Below, piece by piece: positions 48,101-48,175 of a DNA stretch of 48,175 bases; position 1 is the first letter of the stretch; every line of letters begins with the position of its first letter. The DNA is taken from the NCBI GenBank assembly GCA_028704555.1, contig JAQWFD010000009.1, positions 45,500 through 93,674 of the forward strand, written 5' to 3'. The notes beneath the pieces were generated by a model. That model worked only from the letters and a program-made list of their open reading frames with translations. It had not been told where the DNA came from and searched no databases. The stretch is from Desulfobacterales bacterium (GTDB lineage: Bacteria; Desulfobacterota; Desulfobacteria; Desulfobacterales; JAQWFD01). The position numbers and the translations under genes were made by a program.

Positions 48101-48175
48101 TCGGCGGCGACCTACTCTCCCACTCAGCTGCCCGAGCAGTACCATCGGCGCTGAAGAGCTTAACTTCCGTGTTCG
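48101..48175 (-). rRNA. rrf: 5S ribosomal RNA, 3' part (5' end outside window)
   Basis: Read on the minus strand the segment begins CGAACACGGAAGTTAAGCTC, contains GGCGCCGATGGTACTGC-type loop E/helix IV sequence and GAGAGTAGGTCGCCGCC, the conserved 3' end of bacterial 5S rRNA. About 75 of roughly 117 bases are present; the rest, and presumably 23S and 16S, lie beyond the right edge. The exact 3' end is approximate. Confidence 0.95.

Overview
The window looks like chromosome from a sulfate-reducing Desulfobacterota (Desulfobacterales-like) bacterium. The main evidence is the siroheme-dependent haem route (ahbC-hemB-ahbD), a PPi-type phosphofructokinase, AcnA-type aconitase, separate glycyl-tRNA synthetase alpha and beta chains, and core genes of deltaproteobacterial character. 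Base composition is moderate to high in the core genes. Around 7.7-9.7 kb there is a visibly AT-richer islet: one 60-base line there counts 32% GC, against 57% for a line inside the adenine deaminase gene. The taxonomic placement is inference from gene content.

Layout. 1-4.3 kb (+): 3' part of aconitase, then a membrane PAS sensor histidine kinase. 4.2-7.5 kb (-): adenine deaminase and an MTA/SAH-type deaminase (purine salvage). 7.5-10.9 kb (+): the accessory islet, with a DUF4238 gene broken at an AGGC tandem repeat and a small protein with an HEPN-like R-x4-H motif, followed by a hotdog thioesterase and a conserved hypothetical. 11.1-12.8 kb (+): a ClpX-like AAA+ unfoldase without the zinc domain and with a long C-terminal extension. 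12.9-17.1 kb (+): ahbC, hemB, ahbD and an AcuB-like CBS protein, closed by a terminator shared with the convergent pfp gene. 17.2-21.2 kb (-): pfp and a diguanylate cyclase. 21.7-24.0 kb (+): a three-gene polar amino-acid ABC importer. 24.3-29.6 kb (+): smc, ftsY and an HU gene. 29.7-45.8 kb (-): a long run of housekeeping genes (acyP, ligA, nucleoside phosphorylase, small hypothetical, glyS, glyQ, GHMP kinase, recO, mgtE, surA, a SurA_N-like lipoprotein, mfd). 45.8-48.2 kb: tRNA-Thr(CGT), two hairpin terminators, an unknown two-gene unit, an IHF-like gene, a small inverted-repeat element, and the terminator and 3' end of a 5S rRNA gene on the minus strand, so an rRNA operon lies to the right.

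The most notable non-coding content is a set of small mobile or repeat elements. A 140-bp palindromic element at 46308-46447 carries terminal inverted repeats and is flanked by perfect 8-bp direct repeats (CAGTTTCA). It sits between a promoter-like sequence with a perfect 13-bp leader hairpin and the start of an unknown gene. A diverged relative separates glyQ from glyS at about 35662-35785. Other imperfect inverted repeats lie in the gaps at 33.15, 37.9 and 47.95 kb. GTGAGTC-type tandem repeats lie at the 3' ends of acnA and of the SAH deaminase gene.

I see no CRISPR array, no prophage and no complete known defence system. The best candidates for undescribed biology are the ClpX-like unfoldase with swapped N- and C-terminal domains, the possibly phase-variable DUF4238 gene next to the HEPN-like gene, and the element-invaded leader of the unknown two-gene unit at 46.2-47.0 kb.
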